NCBI GenBank assembly: GCA_024036415.1
Contig: JAMWET010006776.1
Span: forward strand, 134,501-198,500
Length of the DNA stretch: 64,000 nucleotides
Origin: Prochilodus magdalenae
Taxonomy: Eukaryota; Chordata; Actinopteri; Characiformes; Prochilodontidae
Direction of reading: 5' to 3'
In this document: positions 53,703 to 63,788 of the stretch, piece by piece
How positions within the stretch are numbered: the first letter of the stretch is position 1
Layout of the letters: each line of letters starts with the position of its first letter
The notes under the pieces: model-generated
Seen by the model: only the letters and a program-made list of their open reading frames with translations
Told to the model about the DNA's origin: nothing
Databases searched by the model: none
Translations under genes and position numbers: made by a program

Positions 53703-56700
53703 AGGCAGTAATGAAGATCATTACAGTGATCCACTCTGCTGTGAGAGGACCAGTACAGTGATCCACTCTGCTGTAAGAGGACCAGTACAGTGATCCACTC
53801 TGCTGTAAGAGGACCACTACAGTGATCCACTCTGCTGTAAGAAGACCGTTACAGTGATCCACTCTACTGTAAGAAGACCGTTCCAGTGATCCACTCTGCT
53901 GTAAGAGGACCACTACAGTGATCCACTCTGCTGTAAGAGGACCACTACAGTGATCCACTCTGCTGTAAGAGGACCACTACAGTGATCCACTCTGCTGTTA
54001 GAGGACCATTACAGTGATCCACTCTGCTGTAGGAGGACCATTACAGTGATCCACTCTGCTGTGAGAGGACCAGTGCAGTGATCGACTCTGCTGTGAGAGG
54101 ACCAGTGCAGTGATCGACTCTGCTGTAAGAGGACCAGTACAGTGATCCACTCTGCTGTAAGAGGACCAGTACAGTGATCCACTCTGCTGTAAGAGGACCA
54201 TTACAGTGATCCACTCTGCTGTAAGAGGACCATTACAGTGATCCACTCTGCTGTAAGAGGACCATTACAGTGATCCACTCTGCTGTAAGAGGACCAGTAC
54301 AGTGATCCACTCTGCTGTAAGAGGACCATTACAGTGATCCACTCTGCTGTAAGAGGACCAGTACAGTGATCCACTCTGCTGTAAGAGGACCATTACAGTG
54401 ATCCACTCTGCTGTAAGAGGACCATTACAGTGATCGACTGTACTCATTGATGATAAAAACTATTTTACTGAATGTTCTGACGGTTAGGATGAAACAGATC
54501 TCAGAATCTAAGATCACACGAAACCCTACAATCACTCGGTAAGACATACGTGACAACTCTTATTACCCCAGACCCTTTACCCCAATTAAACTGATAAGCC
54601 TATATGTGTTTGGTGTCTGACGTTTGCTTCTTCAGCTTTAGCACTGGAGCGACGAGGCTAATCTCGCTGACAGGAAATGAAAGCTATAGGATCCCATTAC
54701 AGGCTAGCTAGCCTCGTAGCTCCAGTGCTAAAGTGGCTGAAATGTTTGCTGAAGCCTGGTTGTCGTACCCTCGTCCGGCTCCTTGCGCTCCGAAGGTGCA
54801 GACTTGGCTTCCTTCGCCGGAGCTTTGGGCTTTTTCTTGTTCTTCTTGGCCTACAGGTGGATACAGAAGGGGCTACATTAGAGATGAGCTCTGTTTAGAC
54901 ACATGCCGCCCGAATAAGGCGCTTACAGGACGTAAACAGCCAGAAGCCAAATCTTCATAAATCATAAAGTATCTCTGAGGTCTCGTTCGGTTCTGCACAT
55001 ATCAATGAAGGTTCTCCGGTGAACAGCGTAACCCTCCCCCAACCCCATAATCCCCACCTCTACCGTTTAAGCTCCTCCAGAGATAAAACAGTCCAGTCAT
55101 TTCGGTTAGGGTGTGCCCCTAGTATAGGCCACGCCCCTTGCCCCACCCACTTGACCCCAATAGGCTGCACCCAGAGGCCTAGTCATGTTGTCGCTCTGAG
55201 GAGAGCGTACAGGTCGTGCCCACTGTACTGCCATCATCGTGATGGGCTCTCAGTAGAACCTCATGTCTACAGAACGAGCTACGGCCCAGACCTCCTCCTC
55301 TCAGTCAGGCGAGCTCAGTGCACCATCACACCCTCCACCCAGGATGTGGCTCTAAAACAGGTTTGCTGCATCTGCAGATTGAGAGGGGAACCTGATCCAG
55401 GCAGCTGGTGCTCTCAGATCAACGTCTACTCGAGGTGCCGCAGCCACGCGTTCCCTTCGGCTCCCTCGGGGTCTGAGCGTGCCCGCTCCAGCAGCTCGGA
55501 GCACTTACCTTGTCTGCTCTGAGCTCAGCTGGATCCGGACTCTGGACCTCCGCCGGCTTCATTTCGTCCTGAGGTTCAACCGCGAGGCCATTCCTCTGGA
55601 GCTTCTTCAGACAAATCAGACACCACACAGCCCCATTACTAGTGAACAACCACCATCCTGCTGTTATTAACGAGTAATAACACGCTTATACACGTGTTTA
55701 ATAACCAGCCAGTGCACTGTGGTCAGTTTAGTGAACGGTCAGTGCACTGTGGTCAGTTTAGTGAACGGTCAGTGCACTGTAGTCAGTATTACTGAACGGT
55801 CAGTGCACTGTGGTCAGGTTTTACTGAACGGTCAGTGCACTGTAGTCAGTATTGCTGAACGGTCAGTGCACTGTGGTCAGGTTTTACTGAACGGTCAGTG
55901 CACTGTAGTCAGTATTGCTGAACGGTCAGTGCTCTGTGGTCAGTTTAGTGAACGGTCAGTGCACTGTAGTCAGTATTACTGAACGGTCAGTGCACTGTGG
56001 TCAGGTTTTACTGAACGGTCAGTGCACTGTAGTCAGTATTGCTGAACGGTCAGTGCTCTGTGGTCAGTTATACTGAACGGTCAGTGCACTATGGTCAGTT
56101 ATACTGAACGGTCAGTGCTCTGTGGTCAGTTATACTGAACGGTCAGTGCACTGTGGTCAGTTATACTGAATGGCCAGTGCACTGTGGTCAGTTTAGTGAA
56201 CGGTCAGAGCACTATGGTCAGTTATACTGAATGGCCAGTGCACTGTGGTCAGTTATACTGAATGGCCAGTGCACTGTGGTCAGGTTTTACTGAATGGTCA
56301 GTTATACTGAACGGTCAGTGCACTGTGGTCAGTTATACTGAACGGTCAGTGCACTGTGGTCAGTTATACTGAACGGTCAGTGCACTGTGGTCAGTTATAC
56401 TGAACGGTCAGTGCACTGTGGTCAGTTATACTGAACGGTCAGTGCACTGTGGTCAGTTTTAGTGAATGGTCAGTGCTCTGTGGTCAGTTATACTGAATGG
56501 TCAGTGCACTGTGGTCAGGTTTTACTGAACGGTCAGTGCACTGTGGTCAGTTATACTGAACGGTCAGTGCACTGTGGTCAGTTATACTGAACGGTCAGTG
56601 CACTGTGGTCAGGTTTTACTGAACGGTCAGTGCACTGTGGTCAGTTTTTCCAGCTGATAAAAGCCTATTCTTATTGGTACTGAATTCTTACAGCTGCTTT

Positions 56701-57108
56701 AGACTAACTGACCACTACAACATGACAGAACAGCCAGTCTGATGAGCGCCTCTGGCCTTTAGTGCTGACCACCCTGACCACACTAGTGGTGCTGAATGAT
56801 GTAGCAGAATGAAGCCCACCGTAGCTCACCTTATCTCCCGCTCTCTTTCTGCTTCGCTTCTTCGGTTCCTCGGTCTTCCCCGCCTTGCCGAGCTCTAGCC
56901 CGGAGTCCTCGGCCTTTTCCCTCTTTCCCCTCGCAGCTCCAGGCCTGTGGAGCCCCAGCAGCAGCAGCGAGAGAACCAGCCCCAGTCCGACCGACAGAAG
57001 CAGCACTCCTGCCGGCCACAGGGCCAGCGGCGCCGCGGCCTCCAGCCCCAGCAGTTCAGCCAGAGACAGCACCATCTGCTCGGCCCTGTCCGCCCAGCTC
57101 AGCGCCAT
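47411..57108 (-). CDS. mtdh: Metadherin (LYRIC/AEG-1), complete coding region, 12 exons
   Basis: Metadherin is a single-pass ER/perinuclear and nuclear scaffold that binds the nuclease SND1 and RNA. Exons in transcript order: 57108-56830, 55604-55509, 54850-54769, 53375-52920, 52076-52035, 51653-51507, 50160-50116, 49995-49918, 49801-49683, 48828-48718, 48437-48341, 47478-47411. All are GT-AG, phases agree, and the total is 539 codons plus stop (human 582). Residues about 30-53 form a Leu/Val-rich membrane segment, followed by basic KKRSRKR. Orthologue landmarks are TWETKVSNREKRQQRRKDK, DDEWS, DWSAPSEEWGNY, a run of nine Lys at about 468-476, and the end SWESPKQVKKKKARRET. The two Trp residues of the SND1-binding motif (human W394/W401) are W419 and W426 here, with the same spacing of seven. 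Exon 4 carries a 30-bp coding tandem repeat. Introns 1, 3, 6 and 9 contain minisatellites. Confidence 0.95.
47553..47910 (+). repeat. Foldback family B, half copy (mtdh intron 11)
   Basis: The sequence from CACTGACCGTACAGGACACT through CTCAGCACTGCAGTGACACT to GGTGCTGGTGTGAGTGGATC and CTGCTGCTGCACAG matches the left half of the full element at 62708-63508. Copies are very similar, so this family was recently active. Confidence 0.75.
48001..48190 (+). repeat. Dispersed family C copy (mtdh intron 11)
   Basis: It is nearly identical to 33926-34070 for about 130 bp, including the single ATGGTGGAGGGATAC word, then ends in a different part of the family (GAACCCTGGTTCCCATCACC). Confidence 0.75.
48842..49637 (+). 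repeat. 26-bp minisatellite in mtdh intron 9
   Basis: About 30 copies of GGGGTCTAGTGTTAATGTAG followed by GGGTTA, GGCTTA or GCCTTA. The three 3-base endings form an irregular pattern of variant copies. Although TTAGGGG occurs in every unit, the spacing is not telomeric. Confidence 0.95.
50455..51460 (+). repeat. ~15/30-bp minisatellite in mtdh intron 6
   Basis: Units of the form GTCACTACCGAAACA and GTAACAGTCACATCCGAAAC are arranged irregularly, with insertions and scrambled copies (50880-51000, 51240-51380). This lies between exons 7 and 6. The minus-strand Val/Ser/Thr frame at 50646-50888 is a repeat artefact. Confidence 0.85.
52186..52395 (+). repeat. Foldback family B, partial copy (mtdh intron 4)
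   Basis: It runs from CCTGACCGTACAGGACACTC to TGGATCAGACACAGCAGTGC and matches the left arm of 62708-63508, then stops abruptly. Confidence 0.75.
52396..52880 (+). repeat. Diverged ~90-120-bp tandem-like repeat (mtdh intron 4)
   Basis: Phrases AATGTGAACACAGCCAAAGT, GGATCTG and CAGATGTGTGCCACTTTAGC recur three to four times with heavy divergence. Origin not recognised. Confidence 0.5.
52966..53183 (-). repeat. mtdh: Coding 30-bp tandem repeat in mtdh exon 4 (seven units)
   Basis: Seven units, identical at the nucleotide level, encode TRPASTPKDT in the minus-strand frame of mtdh exon 4, at about residues 215-288. The unit length is a multiple of three, so copy-number change keeps the frame. 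The segment sits after the conserved WETKVSNREKRQQRRKDK block, in a part of the protein predicted to be disordered. Human MTDH has no such array as far as I recall, although its equivalent region is also Thr/Ser-rich. Confidence 0.95.
53669..53701 (+). repeat. (AAT)n microsatellite
   Basis: Eleven or so AAT units abut the left side of the intron 3 minisatellite. Confidence 0.95.
53715..54437 (+). repeat. 32-bp minisatellite in mtdh intron 3
   Basis: About 22 copies of ATTACAGTGATCCACTCTGC plus TGTAAGAGGACC, with frequent ATTA/AGTA/ACTA variants at one position. Copies are otherwise very homogeneous. Confidence 0.95.
55705..56647 (+). repeat. 31-bp minisatellite in mtdh intron 1
   Basis: About 30 copies of GGTCAGTGCACTGTGGTCAG with linkers TTATACTGAAC, GTTTTACTGAAC, TATTGCTGAAC or TTTAGTGAAC. 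The linker variants change unit length by one or two bases, and they cluster by position. Confidence 0.95.
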
Positions 57109-57685
57109 TTCTGCCCGAGCGGTGAGGAAGCGGCCCGCAGGCTCAGAACATGGCAGCAGTGACGGAAAACAGGATCATTTTGGGGGAAAATGAGTCATAA
57201 AGCTTCAGCTGCTCTGTGCGCTGTGCGCTGCAGTCGACGGAGCGCTGCTGCTTTAGCGCCACTGTGCTGCGCAGCGCCGCCTGCCGGTCACATACATAAC
57301 ACACCATAATAACCGTTAGATGAGCATTAATCCCACGCAGGAGCGTCAGTTCATTAAATAAAATAATTACTCAGGTAAAAGTTTAATCTTCTCTTTAGTT
57401 TGGACCTTTTGGCCTGAAATGATGATAAGATAAGATAATAAAACTCGGGAGAAAAGGGTGTGGCCAGCAGTAAAGCAGAGCTAAGGTAACTGTCATTTGA
57501 AAACACTACATATACATTTAATAATAATTGAATAATATAAAAAAAATACTAGTTAAAAATCCTTATAATATATATAATATAATGTAGCGCGTCTGGTACT
57601 TATTATTATTCCGCGTTTTTTTTATTACCGTTGGTTAGTTTTTTCTTTCAAAAAGTAAGCGTGTCTTTTTGTAGTATTCCTTAAC

Positions 57686-57720
<35 letters not shown>

Positions 57721-57800
57721 ATTTATATATTTTGTTGTTGTCATGTGTTTAGTCGCTTAGCAGCCAGACTCGTGTTGTTCGCCGTTTCGGCCTCCAGGTG
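57109..57800. promoter_or_regulatory. Probable divergent promoter region of mtdh and the cep85-like gene
   Basis: The mtdh start codon faces left at 57108 and a + strand first exon is inferred to end at 58001. Both gene starts lie in GC/CpG-richer sequence (about 56850-57290 and 57770-57990), separated by an AT-rich middle that contains an (AAT/ATA) microsatellite at 57690-57719. No specific promoter element was identified. Confidence 0.45.
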
Positions 57801-58001
57801 GTGCCGACGCGCCTCACGGCGACAACAAAACCCGCGAAGAAGAAGCGCGCGGTCGTTAAGTGCTAAACAACAGCGGCGCAGGTCGGAGCTTCACAGCGCG
57901 ACCCAAACACGGATCTGAACGCCTTTCTGGTCCAAAACTACAGATTTATTCCTCCTAATTATACCCACAGGCAGAGGAGGACTTTATCCGGGGATGTTGA
58001 G
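57800..58001 (+). other. Putative noncoding first exon of the cep85-like gene
   Basis: A CpG-rich stretch ends in the donor GAG followed by GTATGT (exon end 58001). It has no long open frame. The upstream boundary is a guess, and the link to the exons at 59479 is by position only. A small triplicated word, TTGGTGGTAAATATCGCGGT, follows at 58100-58165. Confidence 0.4.
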
Positions 58002-59478
58002 GTATGTTATACGGTCTGTTCTACTGTAACCGGGTGTAGTAGTGTCTGTGTTTGTGTTGGAGCTGGTAGGTCGCTGATGTGTTGGAGGTCTGAGCGATGT
58101 TAGTGGTAAGTATCGCGGTGTTGGTGGTAAATATCGCGGTGTTGGTGGTAAATATCGCGGTATTTGCTCAGTATAACGCGGTGTCCCGGTTTCAGCTGAT
58201 ATGTAAGTTAGTGTTAATGAACTTAACGAGCTTCCTGAGCGCTGCTGCTCGGTACTCGGCTTGTAAACCTGATAAACGCTGGCCCTGAAGAGTAGCAGTC
58301 ACTTTAATCAACCAGAACCTCTTTAATCCATCGAGTATGTTATATACACAAGAAGCTAGCCTTGGTGAGACGCATGTAGGAAAGGTGTGCAGAGGTGGAA
58401 AAGGACCTTTATAACATTTATAAGCCTTATAAACTTAACCGTAAGGAATTCTGAGAAGTCGGTGGACAGCTGATCATGAATTTCACCATGGCGGCTAAAC
58501 ATTATCTAGCTGTGATTTAGGTCTGATTATTTCCTGTACATTTGGAGTTCAGGCCTGTTATTTTGGCCAGGACCACCAGAACCTCAGCCTGAACCCGCCA
58601 GCCTGCCAGTGGGTCATGGTTGTGATGTCACAGCCTGTGCTCTTTGGTGTTGTTGGGTCTGGTTGGTCTGTGATTAGCTCTGTGATTCTCAGCCCTGGTC
58701 CTGGAGGCTCCTGGCCCTCCACGCTGTGGTGCCTTCCTGCTTCACACCTGATTCATCTCCTCAGCTCATTAACGATCCCTTTCAGGCAGGGAGTCCACGA
58801 GGATGTCCAGGGACGGGTTCCTGAAGGACCGGGGTTGAGAACCGCTGCTTTCCCGTATGAGTCCAGCTTAATGTTCCACCTTCAGAGAACACCGTTGGTC
58901 GGAGAGGCTGGAATGAACATTGGGATTTGAAAAGTTTAATTGTGACCATGGTGTTACACGGTTCCGCCTGTTTTGTGGGTCACCTGTGTGAGAGGGGAAC
59001 GCTGATGGTTCTGGAGCCTCTAAGGGGACACGGTGGTGGGGCCACATGTAATGGCTGAGTTCAGTAATTCACAGACCATGTTCCTTTAGGGGCTCCAGAG
59101 ATGGTGCTCGTTCAGTTTGGAGAACAGTTCTAGCCGGGCTGTGCTGGGGGTTCTGAACAATCAGATTTGGACCCAGGTTTAGATTCCTGGGTATTGAATT
59201 CTCTCTCTTTATCTAGAACTCACGGATTCCCCCGGACTGGTTCTCCGAATGGAGCGTTTTTCTTCCGTGTAGTAAAACAGACGTTCTGATTTTTAGAAAT
59301 TCCAGTTATTTCCTATTCAGACGTATGTATTTTTACTGAAACCTGACTTGATTAGCCCCTACGTGTTTTGGGGGGTTGTACTTTGCCCGCCTCACCATGT
59401 GACCCAGCTGTGTTCTCCTGTTTGCCAGCTCGTACCGGTGTCCTGTGCCCTCAGAGTGAGTAACCGGTTCTGTGTGGA

Positions 59479-59737
59479 ATGACCACGTCTCAGAGATACC
59501 AGAGCTCCAGGCCTAAAGGTACAGGTCACTCAGTGCTGGTCACTCGCTGTAGCCGTTACCATGGTGACGCAGAGAGTGATATTTACTGTGGTATTCCTGT
59601 TTGTGACGTAGCCGCACACTCGGACATGGAGTTCCAGACCCCGGCCGTGTCGGAGAAGTTCCAGAGCCGCTTTGGATGGAGGACGAACAGAGTTGATGGT
59701 GCGGACACCGGACTGGGCACCTCTGACAGCGCGGAAG
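59479..59737 (+). CDS. cep85: CEP85-like protein, first coding exons, partial
   Basis: Two coding exons are proposed: 59479-59518 (start MTTSQRYQSSRPK) and 59612-59737, joined across a 93-nt GT-AG intron. The intron is itself open and a multiple of three, so it could be retained or not be an intron. The second exon reads EFQTPAVSEKFQSRFGWR and then a TGLGTSDSAE segment, ending at the donor AAG followed by GTGAGG. As I remember it, human CEP85 begins with a similar series: WQTPVISEPFRSRF, then DTAIGTSCSDIAED. CEP85 is a centrosomal coiled-coil protein that restrains NEK2-driven centrosome separation. The coiled-coil part would lie beyond the right edge. Identification rests on about 40 residues of moderate similarity, so CEP85L or an unrelated protein remains possible. 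Confidence 0.5.
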
Positions 59738-60019
59738 GTGAGGATGGTCTGGTCGGAAGTGTTGGGACTAAGCTCTGGGTGGTGTGGAGGGAAAGGGGTG
59801 GGACTGGAATCTGAAACTAACCTGTTGGTCGTGTTAGTCTGTCCGGTGTTGGTGAAGGAGCGGCTCCTGTGTTGGGTTTAGCTGTTTTAGATTAAACGCA
59901 GAGATTCCCGTATGTGTACAGGGAACCCGTACGTGTGGTCTTCCCTTCACTCTCACATAAAGCTCTAGGAGTCTCCTGTGACGTCGTATCTGTGAGGGCT
60001 GAGAGTTATGCCTTCTACC

Positions 60020-61195
60020 GTGTTGGTGAGGGGTGGAGGTCTATATTGGTGAAGGTGGGGCACCAGTGTTGGTGGGTGAGGGAGGAAGTAGAGTGTTGGT
60101 GGGTGAGGGAGGAAGTAGAGTGTTGGTGGGTGAGGTTTGAAGGACAGTGTTGGTGAGAGAGAGTACTGTGTTGGTGAGAGAGAGTACTGTGTTGGTGAGA
60201 GAGAGTACTGTGTTGGTGAGGTTTGAAGGACAGTGTTGGTGAGGTTTAAAGGACAGTGTTGGTGAGAGAGAGTACTGTGTTGGTGAGGTTTGAAGGACAG
60301 CGTTGGTGAGGGAGGGACTTCTGTGTTGGCGAGAGAGTACTGTGTTGGTGAGGTAAGGTCTCCTGTATGTTGAGGTTTGAAGGACGGTGTTGGTGAAGGA
60401 GGGACTCCTGTGTTGGTGAGAGAGTACCATGTTGGTGAGGTTTGAAAGACAGCGTTGGTGAGGGAGGGACTTCTGTGTTGGCGAGAGAGTACTGTGTTGG
60501 TGAGAGAGTACTGTGTTGGTGAGGTTTGAAGGACGGTGTTGGTGAGGTAGGATCTCCTGTATGTTAAGGTTTGAAGGACGGTGTTGGTGAAGGAGGGACT
60601 CCTGTGTTGGTGAGAGAGTACCATGTTGGTGAGGTTTGAAAGACAGCGTTGGTGAGGGAGGGACTCCTGTGTTGGTGAGGGAGGGACTCCAGTGTTGGTG
60701 AGAGAGAACTGTGTTGGTGAGGTTTGAAGGACGGTGTTGGTGAAGGAGGGACTCCTGTGTTGGTGAGAGAGTACTGTGTTGGTGAGAGAGTACTGTGTTG
60801 GTGAGGTTTGAAGGACGGTGTTGGTGAGAAAGGGAATCCTGTGTTGGTGAGAGAGTACCGTGTTGGTGAGGGAGGGAATCCTGTGTTGGTGAGGTTGAAG
60901 GACGGTGTTGGTGAGGGACGGTCTCCTGTGTTGGGGAGAGAGTACCGTGTTGGTGAGAGAGTACCGTGTTGGTGAGGGAGGGACTCCTGTGTTGGTGAGA
61001 GAGTACCGTGTTGGTGAGGGAGGGACTCCTGTGTTGGTGAGGTTGAAGGACGATGTTGGTGAGGGAGGGACTCCTGTGTTGGTGAGGTTGAAGGACGGTG
61101 TTGGTGAGGGAGGGTCTCCTGTGTTGGTGAGAGAGTACAGTGTTGGTGAGAGAGGGACTCCTGTGTTGGTAAGCCCCTCGTGTTGGTGAGAGCCC
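60020..61195 (+). repeat. 1.2-kb minisatellite of GTGTTGGTGAG words
   Basis: The core word GTGTTGGTGAG recurs every 17-30 bp with a small set of linkers: AGAGAGTACT, GGAGGGACTCCT, GTTTGAAGGACG. Linkers follow each other in larger composite units. Long minus-strand open frames across it (rich in SPTLTNT) are artefacts. It probably lies in an intron of the cep85-like gene. Confidence 0.95.
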
Positions 61196-61756
61196 CTCCT
61201 CGTGTAGGCTGCTGGTGAAGAGGGGACAGTAGTATCCTGCTGGGATCCGCTTGGAGGACGGTGTATTTTTAGCTGGAGCGATGAGGTCATCGCGGGTCTC
61301 CTTGGAGACCTGGAAGTGTGTGGTGTATTGTAGTCCACTCCCAGAATTCCCGGCAGCTGTGTTTGGTCTGTGACGGCGATCCTCGTTTAGAGGGTTTAAA
61401 CTGGAAGGCCGAGCGGAAAGAGTGAAGCGCTTCCTCCTCCCTCCGCTGGAACACGGGCAGATTAGCTGTTCTGCCAAGCTGCACTGGGAATGTCCTGCTC
61501 CGTCCTGATCCGAGCGGAGCGCAGTGCGGCGGGGCAGGGACGGCAGCGTGTCTGTGGCAGCGTCATGGTAATGGGCTGTAGGAATGGTGTCCAGGTTGCC
61601 AGAGCTGGGGAATATGATCATACCGGTTACTGTTTCAGCATACGGGGGATTCCTCAGAACTTAATCAGCATTTTCTATTTCCATAAATCCATACACACCG
61701 GGAATTTCATTCATCCAAAATACAAACACTAAACCCCTCCGTTACCTAATGTGTGT

Positions 61757-62245
61757 TTAAGGTGGTAGTACCTCAGACTCCTGCAGGTGGCGCTGCACGA
61801 GGACGATGGAGCTATAAACCCCTGTGGGGTGTGAGTGACGGGATCCATAGATTGGGAAGAGGTGCTACAGTGCAGGGAATGTCTCGTTCCATGTGTGGAA
61901 AATGTCTCCAGAGCAGATGTTAATGATTGGTTAAAAGGAGGGACTGCATGTGGGCGTGGCCAAAGACCATAGTGTGAAGGAAGTAGCTGAATCTGCAGGT
62001 GTATGGAAGCGTACGGTCATACGGGTCTACCAGCAGTGGATACAATCCCAGTCTACAGGGAATTCTCCTCGGAACTGTGCCAGGGAAGGCCTCCACCACA
62101 TCTGGACCAGCTGAGTGTCTGAACACTGGTGTGGCTACACCCAGAACCTTGTCCAGTCCATGCCCAAGCTGTTACTGGTGCTGGTGGAGGCGTTTCACAC
62201 CAGTAGGTGCGGTTCAGCCACAGGGGGTTCCGGTTTTATCCGGTG
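61757..62245 (+). repeat. Dispersed family A, copy 4
   Basis: This matches 24444-24930 in the same orientation with few differences, then diverges. It is the best partner for defining the family consensus. Confidence 0.65.
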
Positions 62246-62707
62246 GGCGTATGCCTGTGATGATGATAACGTGCGGTTGCAGTAACGGAGCTCCGGTGTT
62301 AGTCATGTTGGTGCTAAGCAGCCAGCGCTGTGCAGACGGTCCTGAGCCTCGAGCTCGAGTTATTTGGCTGTAAAAGTGAAGGCGGTTCAGTTAAACTCCT
62401 CCGCGGCGGAGAGGGAGGCATGTTTCCAGGTGGGGTGGTGGGTCTGTTAGGAGCGTGGGGACTCAGGTGCGGTTGCGGTGGGAGTTATCTAGGCCTGGGT
62501 GCGCGCTGTAAAGGAGTGGAGCTGTTGAAACTTGTCCAGAGAGCTCATAAAGAACGCTTCCCCAGGCAGAAGAACGCTCTGTCTGCCAACCAGCGTGGCA
62601 CGCAGACCGCATTCACTCAGCGTCCCTCTCTACTCCTCACACTGTCCCTCAGCAGAGACATGGTTACCTGTAAACCCTGTGCAGTCCAGTTTCTGTATCA
62701 CTGAGGA

Positions 62708-63508
62708 CTCCACTGACCATACAGGACACTCTGTAGGTGTACAGGTCCAGACTGTAGTCCATCTGTTTCTCTGTGTACTGTATTACCCTGTTCTTCAATG
62801 GTCAGGACCCCCACAGGACCCCCACAGAGCAGGTATGATGTGGGTGGTGGATCATTCTCAGCACTGCAGTGACACTGACGTGGTGGTGGTGGTGTTAGTG
62901 TGGGTGGTGCTGGTGTGAGTGGATCAGACACAGCAGTGCTGCTGGAGTGTTGAGACACTGTGTCCACTCACTGTCCACTCTATTAGACACTCCTACCTTG
63001 CTGCTCCACCTTGTAGATGGACAGTCAGAGACGATAGCTCATCTGCTGCTGCACAGTGCAGTGTTGGTCATCCTCTAGTCCTTCAGCAGTGGACACAGGA
63101 ACGCTGCCCCACAGGAACGCTGCCCCACAGGAACGCTGCCCCACAGGAACGCTGCCCCACAGGAACGCTGCCCCACAGGAACGCCGCCCCCACAGGACGC
63201 CGCCCCCACAGGACGCCGCCCCCACAGGACGCCGCCCCCACAGGACGCCGCCCCCACAGGACGCTTCCCCACAGGACGGCTGTCTGATTCACTCACACCA
63301 GCACCACACACATCAACACACCACCACGTCAGTGTCACTGCAGTGCTGAGAATGATCCACCACCCACATACTACCTGCTCTGTGGTGGTCCTGTGGGGGT
63401 CCTGTGGGGGTCCTAACCATTGAAGAGCAGGGTAATACAGTACACAGAGAAACAGATGGACTACAGTCTGGACCTGCACACCTACAGAGTGTCCTGTATG
63501 GTCAGTGG
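62708..63508. mobile_element. Foldback element B, full-length, with ~225-bp inverted arms and a central minisatellite
   Basis: The left arm at 62708-62934 and right arm at 63283-63508 are near-perfect reverse complements (CACTGACCATACAGGACACT, TCTGTTTCTCTGTGTACTGT, GGTGGATCATTCTCAGCACT). The loop holds the family B centre (GACACTCCTACCTTGCTGCT, TGCTGCTGCACAG), then a 16-bp minisatellite at about 63099-63275. Half copies occur in mtdh introns 11 and 4. There is no transposase. I recall this palindromic repeat as abundant in some fish genomes, but not its formal class. Confidence 0.75.
63099..63275 (+). repeat. 16-bp GC-rich minisatellite in the loop of element B
   Basis: Two blocks: about six units of GAACGCTGCCCCACAG, then about five of GACGCCGCCCCCACAG. 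The second block appears derived from the first by two changes that then spread. Confidence 0.9.
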
Positions 63509-63788
63509 AGCTGATAGAGTGGACAGGGACGAGGTAGCCATACCTACTGAAGTCTAAACAAACCTAATTGGACCGGTTCTTGTTAAAAACCTAGATGAAT
63601 AAATATCAGTCTTTGCATGAACGTCATGGAATTCCGTTGGGTGACTGGCTGCGCTCTGCGATGTTGCTGTGTGGACACCGCCTCTGAGTGGGCAGAAACC
63701 CTAGACTAACACTTTGTGGTTTGTGTTTGTGTGTACTGTGTTCACGAGGTCCAAATGCAGTTGGTCTATTTACTGACCATATACACCA

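Noticed and set aside
60041..61621. Minus-strand open frame of 526 codons, the longest in the window
   Set aside because: It is a translation of the GTGTTGGTGAG minisatellite (repeating SPTLTNTVL/HQHRSPS words), overlapping a second long frame of the same origin. It has no recognisable domain.
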